NCBI GenBank assembly: GCA_018829465.1
Contig: JAHJTN010000019.1
Coordinates: forward strand, 62,001 to 126,000
DNA from: Bacteroidota bacterium
Lineage (GTDB): Bacteria; Bacteroidota; Bacteroidia; Flavobacteriales; Flavobacteriaceae
DNA: 64,000 nt
Direction: 5' to 3'
The notes below the pieces were generated by a model that searched no databases, was not told where the DNA came from, and saw nothing but the letters and a program-made list of their open reading frames with translations. A program made the translations under genes and the position numbers. Below are positions 26,949 through 35,396 of this stretch, piece after piece. Every line of letters begins with the position of its first letter. The stretch's first letter is position 1.

Positions 26949-28295
26949 ATGCTCAACATATCAGAAAATAAACTCAACCAAACCGTCGATTTGTCTCACC
27001 TAAAGTCTTACCAAATCGTTGCGCAGAAGGTTCGATACAAAAAATTTTATAAAATACTTAGATACAGCTTTTTTGCACTCATTTTGTTCACTTTTCTGCC
27101 GTGGACTCAAAACATCCGAAGTAGGGGATTTGTTACCACCCTACGCCCCGAGCAAAGACCGCAAACCGTGCAATCTGCCATAGCCGGACGCGTAGAAAGA
27201 TGGTTTGTTCAAGAAGGTGATTTTGTCAAAAAAGGAGATACCATCATGTTTATTTCCGAAATTAAAGACGATTATTTCGACCCTAAACTTTTGGAGCGAA
27301 CAGCCTCACAAGTAGAAGCAAAAAGTCAGTCTGTTGGGTCTTACGAAGACAAAATAGTGGCCTTAGACAGACAAATTTCTGCACTCACCCAAGAACGAAT
27401 CCTGAAGCTGGAACAAGCTTCCAACAAGCTCATGCAAGCCAAGCTCAAAGTACAAACAGACAGCATAGACTTGGAAGCCGCCAAAATACAGCGCAATATT
27501 GCCCAAAGGCAGTATGACCGTGTGCTTCAGCTACAGAATGAAGGTTTGAAAGCCGTGATTGATGTGGAAGATAAAAACATCAAATTGCAAGAAAACCTAG
27601 CAAAACTCGTGAGTCAGGAGAATAAATTGTTGGCTTCAAGAAATGAAGTTATCAATGCGCAAATAGAGATATCGAGCATAGATGCATCTTATAACGAGAA
27701 AATCTCCAAAGCATCCAGCGAAAAATTTACAGCCATATCTGCCAAATTTGAAGCTTCAGGGCAAGTTGATAAACTGAAAAATCAGTTTGCAAACTATGAA
27801 ATACGAACAGACCTCCACTACATCCGTGCACCACAAGACGGATATATCAACAAGGCCATTCAAAAAGGAATTGGTGAAACTTTTAAAGAGGGTTCCGACA
27901 TAGTAAACATCATGCCATCAAATGTAGATTTGGCGGTTGAGACATTTGTAAACCCCATGGATTTGCCCCTACTTCACAAAGGCGAAAAAGTTAGAATTAT
28001 TTTTGACGGATGGCCCGCAATTGTATTTTCCGGTTGGCCCAATATGTCTTTTGGTACTTATGGAGGCGTCATTATAGCTGTAGAAAGATTTATCAGTCCG
28101 AACGGGAAATACCGAGTGCTCATTGCTCCGGACAGCGAAGACAATCCTTGGCCCGAGCAAATAAGAGCGGGGTCGGGGTCGGAAACACTCGCCCTTTTGG
28201 AAAATGTACCCATTTGGTATGAAATCTGGCGACATATCAACGGTTTCCCGGCTAATTATTATCAGCCTGATACAACTAAAAATACTGAAAAATGA
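26949..28295 (+). CDS. HlyD-family secretion adaptor
   Basis: The 448-residue adaptor has one N-terminal membrane segment (about 38-54, FFALILFTFLPW), a lipoyl-like domain (VQSAIAGRVERWFVQEGDFV, then KKGDTIMFISE), a long coiled coil (about 105-275), the returning half IRAPQDGYINKAIQKGIG and a C-terminal barrel with GEKVRIIFDGWPAIVFSGWP. It should link the inner-membrane ABC protein to TolC. It lies 12 bases after the ABC gene and overlaps the TolC gene by four bases (ATGA), so the three are one transcript. Confidence 0.9.
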   Translation: MLNISENKLNQTVDLSHLKSYQIVAQKVRYKKFYKILRYSFFALILFTFLPWTQNIRSRGFVTTLRPEQRPQTVQSAIAGRVERWFVQEGDFVKKGDTIMFISEIKDDYFDPKLLERTASQVEAKSQSVGSYEDKIVALDRQISALTQERILKLEQASNKLMQAKLKVQTDSIDLEAAKIQRNIAQRQYDRVLQLQNEGLKAVIDVEDKNIKLQENLAKLVSQENKLLASRNEVINAQIEISSIDASYNEKISKASSEKFTAISAKFEASGQVDKLKNQFANYEIRTDLHYIRAPQDGYINKAIQKGIGETFKEGSDIVNIMPSNVDLAVETFVNPMDLPLLHKGEKVRIIFDGWPAIVFSGWPNMSFGTYGGVIIAVERFISPNGKYRVLIAPDSEDNPWPEQIRAGSGSETLALLENVPIWYEIWRHINGFPANYYQPDTTKNTEK

Positions 28296-29707
28296 GCAAA
28301 AAAAAGACAATTCTTTTTGTGTTCTGGCTATCAATGCCCTTTTTCACAAGCTTCGCGCAGGTTTCTGAGGTATCCACCCTGTCTTTTGAAGAATTTTTGG
28401 GATTCGTAAAGAAGTACCACCCGGTAGCCAAGCAAGCTCAACTCAAAATTTCTGCCGGTCAGGCAACATTGCTTCAGGCCAGAGGAGGTTTTGACCCTAA
28501 AATAGCCGTGGACTACGACCAAAAAAGATTTAAAGGAGACGAATATTTTGAGCTTCTCAATACCACTTTCAAAATACCCACTTGGTTTGGCATCGAACTC
28601 AAAGGCGCGTTCGAGCAAAATGAAGGCGTATTTTTGAACCCGCAAAACAATGTCCCCGAAAACGGACTCTACAGCGCAGGCATCAGTCTGCCGCTGGGTC
28701 AAGGTCTCTTGATAAACAACAGAATGGCCGCACTGAAACAAGCCAAGATTTTCCAGCAACTGAGCTTGGCTGAAAGAGATTTGGAAGTCAATAACATTCT
28801 CTACGAATCGGCCATTGCTTATTTTGAATGGTACATTGCATATCAAAATTGGCAACTCAGTCAAAATTTTTATGCCAACGCCCAAGAACGATATATCGGT
28901 ATAAAGCAAAGAGCCGTGAGCGGTGATTTGCCTGCTATAGACACCTTGGAAGCCGGCATTGTTGTGCAAAACCGCTTCTTGTCGATGGAACAAGCCCGAC
29001 TAGATCATGTAAAAGCCAAGCTCGACTTGTCAAATTTTTTGTGGATAGAAAACAACATTCCGCTTGAAGTAAATGAAGGAATAGCTCCTGAAGCTATTGT
29101 GCCCGAATCTATTGACAGGCTTTTAGGAACAGATTTACTGAGAACCTTTCAAGAAAACTTGGCCAACCATCCCAAAATACTTGCCCTGAACTATAAAATT
29201 GAAGCACTTGAAACCGAAAGAAGGCTCAAAGCAGACAAGCTAAAACCTAAAATTGATTTTGAATACAATTTCCTCACCCAAAATGCCGAAGATTTCGACG
29301 CTTATTTTGCCGGCGACTACAAAACGACCGTTCGTTTCAGTTTACCGCTGTTTCTAAGAAAAGAAAGAGGTGAACTCCGATTGTCTAAATTGAAGGTACA
29401 AGACGCAGAACTGGACGCTGCCTACCAGCAACTGACATTGGAAAACAAAATAAACGCCGGTATAGCCGAGATGAATTCTTACCGTGAACAGCTCGTCATG
29501 TACGACGGTTTAGTTACCGGCTATGAAAAACTTTTAACGGCAGAAGAAAGAAAATTTGATCTAGGTGAAAGCTCTATCTTTTTGTTAAACAGCCGCGAAT
29601 CTGCGCTGATTGACAGCAGGGGTAAAGAAAACCTGGCGCTAAAAAAACTGTTGATTTCTAAAGCGACACTTTTCAAAACACTGGCCAACGAAGTAGATCT
29701 GCCCTAA
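28292..29707 (+). CDS. TolC-family outer-membrane protein (ABC/HlyD operon)
   Basis: The 471-residue protein has a signal peptide (SKKKTILFVFWLSMPFFTSF, cleaved near AQVSE) and the duplicated helical hairpins of the family, with RGGFDPKIAVDYDQKRF in the first strand region and KLKPKIDFEYNFLTQNAED in the second. It is clearly distinct from the TolC protein at 9487. Its gene overlaps that of the adaptor by four bases, and its stop overlaps the convergent stop of the CoA-transferase gene by four bases. Confidence 0.9.
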   Translation: MSKKKTILFVFWLSMPFFTSFAQVSEVSTLSFEEFLGFVKKYHPVAKQAQLKISAGQATLLQARGGFDPKIAVDYDQKRFKGDEYFELLNTTFKIPTWFGIELKGAFEQNEGVFLNPQNNVPENGLYSAGISLPLGQGLLINNRMAALKQAKIFQQLSLAERDLEVNNILYESAIAYFEWYIAYQNWQLSQNFYANAQERYIGIKQRAVSGDLPAIDTLEAGIVVQNRFLSMEQARLDHVKAKLDLSNFLWIENNIPLEVNEGIAPEAIVPESIDRLLGTDLLRTFQENLANHPKILALNYKIEALETERRLKADKLKPKIDFEYNFLTQNAEDFDAYFAGDYKTTVRFSLPLFLRKERGELRLSKLKVQDAELDAAYQQLTLENKINAGIAEMNSYREQLVMYDGLVTGYEKLLTAEERKFDLGESSIFLLNSRESALIDSRGKENLALKKLLISKATLFKTLANEVDLP

Positions 29708-30984
29708 CGCCTACCCTGATTTATCGCATCAAAATATGTCTTTTCAAGCTCAGCCCGGTGATCGGGATGTGCAATATCAACCAAGGCGCGTACGCGCTGT
29801 TTTAAGGTTTTTCCGTACAAATACGCAACGCCGTATTCTGTGATTACATAATGTACATGCGCCCGTGTGGTCACTACACCCGCACCTTGTTTAAGAAACG
29901 GAACAATACGGCTGATGCCATTTTTTGTAATCGATGGCAACGCAATAATAGCTTTGCCACCTTTGCTTAGTGATGCACCACGGATAAAATCCATTTGCCC
30001 GCCTACGCCTGAATACATCGAACAGCCGATGGAATCTGCACAAATCTGCCCGGTTAAATCGACTTCTATAGCCGAATTGATGGCTACCATGCGGGGATTT
30101 TTTTTGATACGGGCGGCGTCATTCACAATATTGGAAGCCCTCATTTCTACAAATGGATTGTCGTCAACAAAGTCATAAAGCTTTTTGGAACCTACCAAAA
30201 ACGTAGCCATAGCCCTACCCGGATTAACGCCTTTGTAAGCTCCCGTAATCACCCCTTTTTCGATAAGTGGAATCACACCGTCAGAAAACATTTCGGTGTG
30301 TAGGCCCAAGTCTTTGTGGTTGGTAAGCTTTGTCAATGCAGCATTGGGAATAGAACCAATTCCCATTTGGAGTGTGCTTCTGTCTTCAATAAGTCCGGCC
30401 ACAAATTCACCAATTTTTTCTTCTTCTTGTGTAATTGGAGCATTCAAGTGTTCGTAGATTGGATAATCTACTTCTACCAAAGTGTCTATTTTTGAGATAT
30501 GGATAATACCGTCACCATGCGTGCGCGGCATTTTCGGATTGATTTGGGCAATGACGTGAGAAGCATTTTCAATGGCAGCCAATGTAGCCTCTACCGATAC
30601 GCCCAAAGAACAAAAACCGTGCTTGTCCGGAGGCGACACATGGATAAGTGCTACATCTAAATCGATAATGTTCCTTTTAAAAAGTAGGGGTAACTCACTT
30701 AAAAAAACCGGCGTGTAAGAGCCATTTCCTGATTTTAAGGTATGTCGAACATTTTTTCCAATAAAAAAGGAATTGACGTGAAAACTTTTTGACAGTTCCG
30801 GATTTGCATAACGGGCTTCTCCTTCTGTATGCAAATGACAAATTTCTACGTTTTTTAATTCGGCTGCCCTGTCGGCCAAGGCATTTGCCAAAACGGTTGG
30901 TGCAGCAGCGGCGGCTTGTAAATAGACCCGCTGTCCGGATTTAACAATTTTTAAAGCCTCTTCGGCAGTAGTGTAAATACTCAT
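29704..30984 (-). CDS. Acetyl-CoA hydrolase/transferase family protein (4-hydroxybutyrate CoA-transferase-like)
   Basis: The 426-residue protein belongs to the family I CoA-transferase/hydrolase group. Visible motifs include MGIGSIPNAALTKLTNHKDL, LHTEMFSDGVIPLIEKG with the Glu that forms the CoA thioester in relatives, GVGGQMDFIRGASLSKGGKA (CoA-binding), and EYGVAYLYGKTLKQRVRALV at the C terminus. It moves CoA between acetyl-CoA and another carboxylate or hydrolyses acetyl-CoA; 4-hydroxybutyrate or succinate as partner cannot be told apart here. It stands alone on the minus strand. Confidence 0.9.
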   Translation of the reverse strand: MSIYTTAEEALKIVKSGQRVYLQAAAAAPTVLANALADRAAELKNVEICHLHTEGEARYANPELSKSFHVNSFFIGKNVRHTLKSGNGSYTPVFLSELPLLFKRNIIDLDVALIHVSPPDKHGFCSLGVSVEATLAAIENASHVIAQINPKMPRTHGDGIIHISKIDTLVEVDYPIYEHLNAPITQEEEKIGEFVAGLIEDRSTLQMGIGSIPNAALTKLTNHKDLGLHTEMFSDGVIPLIEKGVITGAYKGVNPGRAMATFLVGSKKLYDFVDDNPFVEMRASNIVNDAARIKKNPRMVAINSAIEVDLTGQICADSIGCSMYSGVGGQMDFIRGASLSKGGKAIIALPSITKNGISRIVPFLKQGAGVVTTRAHVHYVITEYGVAYLYGKTLKQRVRALVDIAHPDHRAELEKTYFDAINQGRR

Positions 30985-31247
30985 GGTTAGATTTTATTTT
31001 TCGACAAAATTAGTTCGATAAAAATAAGCGAAACATGACTTTTTTCAGTTGTAAATTCCAATTTTTATTTAATGTACTTTTTTTCGAAAAAAATAGGCTG
31101 CTGATTTTTTTCCTGTGTGTTGCTTTTGTGTTCCCTCGCATGGTATTTCTACCGAACTCTAAAAAAGTCGCGTACACACCAAGTCTTTAGATACCCAATT
31201 ACTATTCTTTGATGTGGTATTTGTTTATCAATCCGCTCACTTCTACT

Positions 31248-31255
31248 TATCTTTG
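31248..31255 (+). promoter_or_regulatory. -7 box of the first uvrA gene
   Basis: TATCTTTG lies 17 bases before the ATG at 31272. It falls inside the open frame that extends upstream to 31209, supporting the downstream ATG as the real start. Confidence 0.55.
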
Positions 31256-31271
31256 CAAAAAATTGCAATTT

Positions 31272-34055
31272 ATGACAGTCACCCAGCCGCAATACGATTT
31301 AAAAAAAGAAATTGTTATTGTTGACGCCCATCTACACAACCTCAAAAACATCACGGTATCCATTCCGCGCAACAAACTTGTGGTCATCACAGGTTTGTCC
31401 GGTTCGGGCAAATCGTCCTTAGCGTTTGACACCCTGTATGCAGAAGGCCAAAGGCGCTATGTAGAGAGTCTTTCCGCCTATGCCAGGCAATTTTTGGGCA
31501 GGCTCAACAAACCGCAGGTAGAAGACATCAAAGGCATTGCACCGGCAGTGGCCATCCAACAAAAAGTAAATACCACCAACCCGCGTTCTACTGTTGGAAC
31601 TTCTTCAGAAATCTACGATTATCTAAAGCTTCTTTTTGCCCGTGTGGGCAGAACCTTCTCGCCTATTTCTGGAAAAGAAGTTAAAAAACATCAGGTGGCA
31701 GACGTTGTGCAAACCATCCAAAAACAGCCCGAGGGTTCCAAATGGTTACTGCTGAGTCCGGTTCACGTAGAAAAAGACAGAACGGTAGTAGAAAAACTAA
31801 ATATACTGCAAGCGCAAGGTTTCGCTCGCATCAAGACAAAAAACGAAGTATTGCGCATCGACCAGGTAGATCCCAAATCACTGTCTCATGATTTTTTTTT
31901 GGTGATAGACAGGATTGTTGTCAGGCATGAAGATGATTTTTACAACCGTTTGGGCGATGCTGTTCAACAAGCTTTTTATGAAGGTAAAGGCAGTTGTTTG
32001 CTCGAAAATGTAGATACGAAAGAGATTACACCATTCTCAAACAAATTTGAAGCAGATGGTATCGAATTTTTAGAACCTAATCCGCATTTGTTCAGTTTTA
32101 ACAATCCGTTTGGTGCCTGCCCAAAATGTGAAGGTTTTGGTGATGTAATTGGCATCGATCCGCAACTGGTGATTCCAAACTCTTCTTTGTCTGTGTATGA
32201 AAACGCTGTGTTTCCTTGGAGAGGCGATTCGATGAGTTGGTACAAGGATCAGTTTATTAAACAAGCCTACAAACTCGATTTTCCCATCCACAAGCCTTAT
32301 TTTCAGCTTACAGAGGCACAAAAAGAACTCCTTTGGGAAGGTAACAAAACCATAACCGGCATCCATGGCTTTTTTGCAGAATTGGAGGCTAAAAATTATA
32401 AAATTCAAAATCGGGTGATGTTGTCGCGCTATCGGGGTAAAACCAAATGTCCGCTGTGCAAAGGTTCTCGATTGCGCAAGGAAGCCGATTATGTAAAAGT
32501 TGGCGAACAAGCTATCGGCAATTTGGCAGAAATGCCTTTAGGCGATTTATATCAATTTATACAGCAACTCGAGTTAGCGGAATATGAACAACAAGTTGCC
32601 AAACGCATCCTTAAGGAATTGACAAACAGGCTCAAATTTCTAACAGAAGTGGGTTTGGAATACCTCACGCTCAGCAGAAAATCGAACACGCTTTCAGGAG
32701 GAGAATCGCAGCGCATCAATTTGGCAACATCCTTGGGTAATAATTTGGTGGGGTCTATGTATATTTTGGACGAACCCAGTATTGGCTTGCACGCCAAGGA
32801 TACCCAAAAACTCATCGGCGTACTCAAGTCGTTGCGCGATTTGGGCAATACCGTTATTGTTGTAGAACACGATGAAGACATCATGCGCGAGGCAGATTAC
32901 ATCATAGATATTGGTCCCGAAGCCGGTTATTTTGGTGGTGAAGTGGTGGCTAAAGGCAGTTTTGAAGACCTACTCAATTCCAATACGCTTACAGGGCAAT
33001 ACTTGAGCGGTAACATGCAAATTGATATCCCTCAAAAAATAAGAAAACCCAAAGGTTGGATACAAATCAACCACGCACGCGAAAACAACCTCAAGAACAT
33101 TACAGTCCAAATTCCTTTAGGAAATCTGACAGTAGTTTCAGGAGTTTCCGGAAGCGGAAAATCTACCCTTATCCGGAAGGTATTCTATCCGGCATTGTTA
33201 AACCAACTGGGTGGATACGGCGAAAAACCGGGCGATTTTGACGGCCTGGAGGGCGACTTGAAGAGAGTTGAAAAAATTGAACTCATAGACCAAAACCCGA
33301 TTGGTCGATCCTCGCGTTCCAACCCGGTTACCTATGTAAAGGCCTACGACGATATCCGCGCGTTGTTTGCCGGACAAAAGAGAGCCCAACTGAGCGGCTT
33401 GCAGCCCAAACATTTTTCGTTTAATGTAGATGGTGGTCGGTGTGACACTTGTAAAGGAGAAGGCGAAGTCACCGTTGAAATGCAATTTATGGCCGACGTG
33501 CATTTGGAATGTGAACAATGCGGCGGAAGACGCTTTAAAAAAGAAGTGCTGGAAATTACCTACCAACAAAAAAACATTGATGATGTCTTGCGGCTCACCG
33601 TTGACGAGGCCATGGCATTTTTCAGCATGCACAACGAAGAAAAAATCACGCAAAAACTAAAGCCGCTGCAAGATGTGGGTTTAGGCTATGTGCAACTCGG
33701 ACAATCCTCCTCTACCCTATCGGGCGGAGAGGCACAGCGCATCAAATTGGCTACCTTTTTAACAAAGGGAAGCAACAAAGAAGCCACCATGTTTATTTTT
33801 GACGAACCAACCACAGGTTTGCATTTTCACGATATCAAAAAATTATTAAAATCATTTTATGCCTTACTTGACAATGGACACAGCATCATCGTTATAGAAC
33901 ATCACCCGGACTTGATAAAATGTGCCGATTACCTAATAGACCTTGGACCGGTTGGCGGGGAAAAAGGTGGCTACTTGGTGGCTTCGGGCACACCCAAAGA
34001 AGTTTCGCTAAACAAAAATTCAGTTACAGGAACGTTTTTAAAAGCTAAGTTATAA
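31272..34055 (+). CDS. UvrA paralogue (excinuclease ABC subunit A-like)
   Basis: The start at 31272 (MTVTQPQYDLKKEIV) gives 927 residues. Walker A motifs are GLSGSGKS (41-48) and GVSGSGKS in the second half; signature motifs are TLSGGESQRINLATSLG and TLSGGEAQRIKLATFL. Zinc-binding pairs are seen in FGACPKCEGFGDV with TKCPLCKGSRL, and in CDTCKGEG with CEQCGGRRF. UvrA finds bulky DNA lesions and loads UvrB. A second full-length gene at 44316 has motifs nearer to E. coli UvrA, so this one is the more diverged paralogue, perhaps a UvrA2-like damage-tolerance or export-associated form. All catalytic motifs are intact. Confidence 0.93.
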   Translation: MTVTQPQYDLKKEIVIVDAHLHNLKNITVSIPRNKLVVITGLSGSGKSSLAFDTLYAEGQRRYVESLSAYARQFLGRLNKPQVEDIKGIAPAVAIQQKVNTTNPRSTVGTSSEIYDYLKLLFARVGRTFSPISGKEVKKHQVADVVQTIQKQPEGSKWLLLSPVHVEKDRTVVEKLNILQAQGFARIKTKNEVLRIDQVDPKSLSHDFFLVIDRIVVRHEDDFYNRLGDAVQQAFYEGKGSCLLENVDTKEITPFSNKFEADGIEFLEPNPHLFSFNNPFGACPKCEGFGDVIGIDPQLVIPNSSLSVYENAVFPWRGDSMSWYKDQFIKQAYKLDFPIHKPYFQLTEAQKELLWEGNKTITGIHGFFAELEAKNYKIQNRVMLSRYRGKTKCPLCKGSRLRKEADYVKVGEQAIGNLAEMPLGDLYQFIQQLELAEYEQQVAKRILKELTNRLKFLTEVGLEYLTLSRKSNTLSGGESQRINLATSLGNNLVGSMYILDEPSIGLHAKDTQKLIGVLKSLRDLGNTVIVVEHDEDIMREADYIIDIGPEAGYFGGEVVAKGSFEDLLNSNTLTGQYLSGNMQIDIPQKIRKPKGWIQINHARENNLKNITVQIPLGNLTVVSGVSGSGKSTLIRKVFYPALLNQLGGYGEKPGDFDGLEGDLKRVEKIELIDQNPIGRSSRSNPVTYVKAYDDIRALFAGQKRAQLSGLQPKHFSFNVDGGRCDTCKGEGEVTVEMQFMADVHLECEQCGGRRFKKEVLEITYQQKNIDDVLRLTVDEAMAFFSMHNEEKITQKLKPLQDVGLGYVQLGQSSSTLSGGEAQRIKLATFLTKGSNKEATMFIFDEPTTGLHFHDIKKLLKSFYALLDNGHSIIVIEHHPDLIKCADYLIDLGPVGGEKGGYLVASGTPKEVSLNKNSVTGTFLKAKL

Positions 34056-34113
34056 CAGTAAATTTATAATATAAATAATTGATAAACATATATTTACATT
34101 TAAATTAAAAATT

Positions 34114-34129
34114 TGGCACGACTCTTGGT
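34114..34129 (+). promoter_or_regulatory. Sigma-54-type promoter candidate
   Basis: TGGCACGACTCTTGGT matches the -24/-12 pattern TGGCAC-N5-TTGCW except that the -12 GC reads GG. The spacing between the GG at 34115-34116 and the G at 34127 is the required 12 bases. It lies 63 bases before the secreted protein gene at 34192 and no TAnnTTTG box is found in that gap. Confidence 0.5.
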
Positions 34130-34191
34130 ATTTACAATGCATGCATAACAAATTGATATGCTATATTGTTTAAAATTTAAATATCAAAGTC

Positions 34192-34737
34192 ATGAAAACA
34201 CTACTGATTTACCCGATGGCTATTTTATTCAGCTTACAAGTTTTTGCTGCAGATAGTTACGGACACGGAAACGAGTTTATTACTTTTCAAGAAAAAAATG
34301 TACAGTTCTATCTCTATCCGGATGGCAGCTTTGATTTCAAAGTGCATCATTATGACAATCCGAGAGAAAGTCGTGTTTTTGCCTCTATTTCAACGCCCTA
34401 TTTACAAATAAACTATCGCGGAGGTGGCAGAGATTACTACAGTCGTCCGTATTTGAGATACGACCGGTATGGAAAAATTACCCAAATCGGCGATGTTTAT
34501 ATCGATTATGACGCCTACGGACAGTTGAGATATATCGGTAGCGTAAACATTTATTACCACAATGGATATGTTTCGCGAATCAGCCATCCGTATGCCAACT
34601 ATGGTTCTTATCAAAGATATTACAGACCTCAACATGCGGTTTACGCACAACACCGTCCCTATGCACAGTATAAAAAACCTTACCATCCTAGGGCAAAAAA
34701 AGGCTATGCGTACGGACGGTCTAAAAGACATCATTAA
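34192..34737 (+). CDS. Tyrosine-rich secreted protein, unknown function
   Basis: The 181-residue protein has a signal peptide (MKTLLIYPMAILFSLQVFA, then ADSYG). The middle (about 80-125) holds an imperfect repeat of about 16 residues: YDRYGKITQIGDVYI, YDAYGQLRYIGSVNI, YHNGYVSRISHP. The C terminus is rich in Tyr, His, Arg and Lys and ends GRSKRHH. Aromatic residues at regular spacing suggest a beta-rich or self-assembling envelope protein, but no named family was recognised. A sigma-54-type promoter candidate lies 63 bases upstream and a strong terminator directly downstream, so it is a single-gene unit. Confidence 0.8.
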   Translation: MKTLLIYPMAILFSLQVFAADSYGHGNEFITFQEKNVQFYLYPDGSFDFKVHHYDNPRESRVFASISTPYLQINYRGGGRDYYSRPYLRYDRYGKITQIGDVYIDYDAYGQLRYIGSVNIYYHNGYVSRISHPYANYGSYQRYYRPQHAVYAQHRPYAQYKKPYHPRAKKGYAYGRSKRHH

Positions 34738-34763
34738 TTTTTGATTAGCTATCTATTTATGCA

Positions 34764-34801
34764 AAAAAGCGGGACACCATTTACTTGATGTCCCGCTTTT
34801 T
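34764..34801. terminator. Bidirectional Rho-independent terminator
   Basis: AAAAAGCGGGACA and TGTCCCGCTTTTT form a perfect 13-base stem with a 12-base loop. Runs of A and T on both sides allow it to end both the gene at 34192 and the convergent gene at 34822. Confidence 0.9.
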
Positions 34802-34821
34802 AATTATGTGATTTATCTTTT

Positions 34822-35277
34822 CTAATATCCTCTCCTTCCACCTTTGTTTCGATTTCTTCTTTCTGAAAAACGTTGCTTTCTATTCTCCTGCATTTCTTTC
34901 CATTCTGCAAATTGCTCGTCGGTAAGTATGTTTTTAAGGTCATTTTGAAATGCCAATCGTGCATCTAAATTTTTATTTTGCAAGGCAAAGCGCTCATCCG
35001 AAGTCATAATTGGCTTTGTTTCTGCGGCAGCTCGCTTTTTCTTTATCGCTTCCTGTTGGGCCTTTCGTTCTTCATTTCGTTTAGTCAAAACCTTTTGCAA
35101 TTGATTTTGTTGCGCCGGAGTCAATTCTAACTTTAACGCCAAACGCTTGGTTTCTAATGTAGCGCTTTGCTCTGCCGTGAGTTGTGTTTGTGAACTGCGC
35201 ACGGCCATCTGTTTTCCTTGTTGCGCCATCATTATGGGGGCGACCATCAAACCGAGTACTAAAATGATTTTTTTCAT
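34822..35277 (-). CDS. Secreted helical protein, Spy/DUF4890-like
   Basis: The start at 35277 gives a signal peptide (MKKIILVLGLMVAPIMMA, then QQGKQM) and a 151-residue product; the frame is open further upstream but without a plausible start context. The mature part is nearly all helix and charged: LALKLELTPAQQNQLQKVL, a QEAIKKKRAAAE stretch, ILTDEQFAEWKEMQENRKQR, and a basic RRNRNKGGRRGY tail. Two LTxxQ/TDEQ segments recall periplasmic Spy/CpxP-type chaperones and Bacteroidota DUF4890 proteins. An envelope-stress role is inferred only from this likeness. Confidence 0.75.
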   Translation of the reverse strand: MKKIILVLGLMVAPIMMAQQGKQMAVRSSQTQLTAEQSATLETKRLALKLELTPAQQNQLQKVLTKRNEERKAQQEAIKKKRAAAETKPIMTSDERFALQNKNLDARLAFQNDLKNILTDEQFAEWKEMQENRKQRFSERRNRNKGGRRGY

Positions 35278-35396
35278 GATATTTTTTTTTAAGTTTGTTA
35301 TTTGGACAGTCAAAAAAGCAAAAGGTTTAACGAAGTCTGTATTTTTGCTTGGCAAGCTTACACTTGTTCGTTACAATTTTTAATATCAAACCTACT

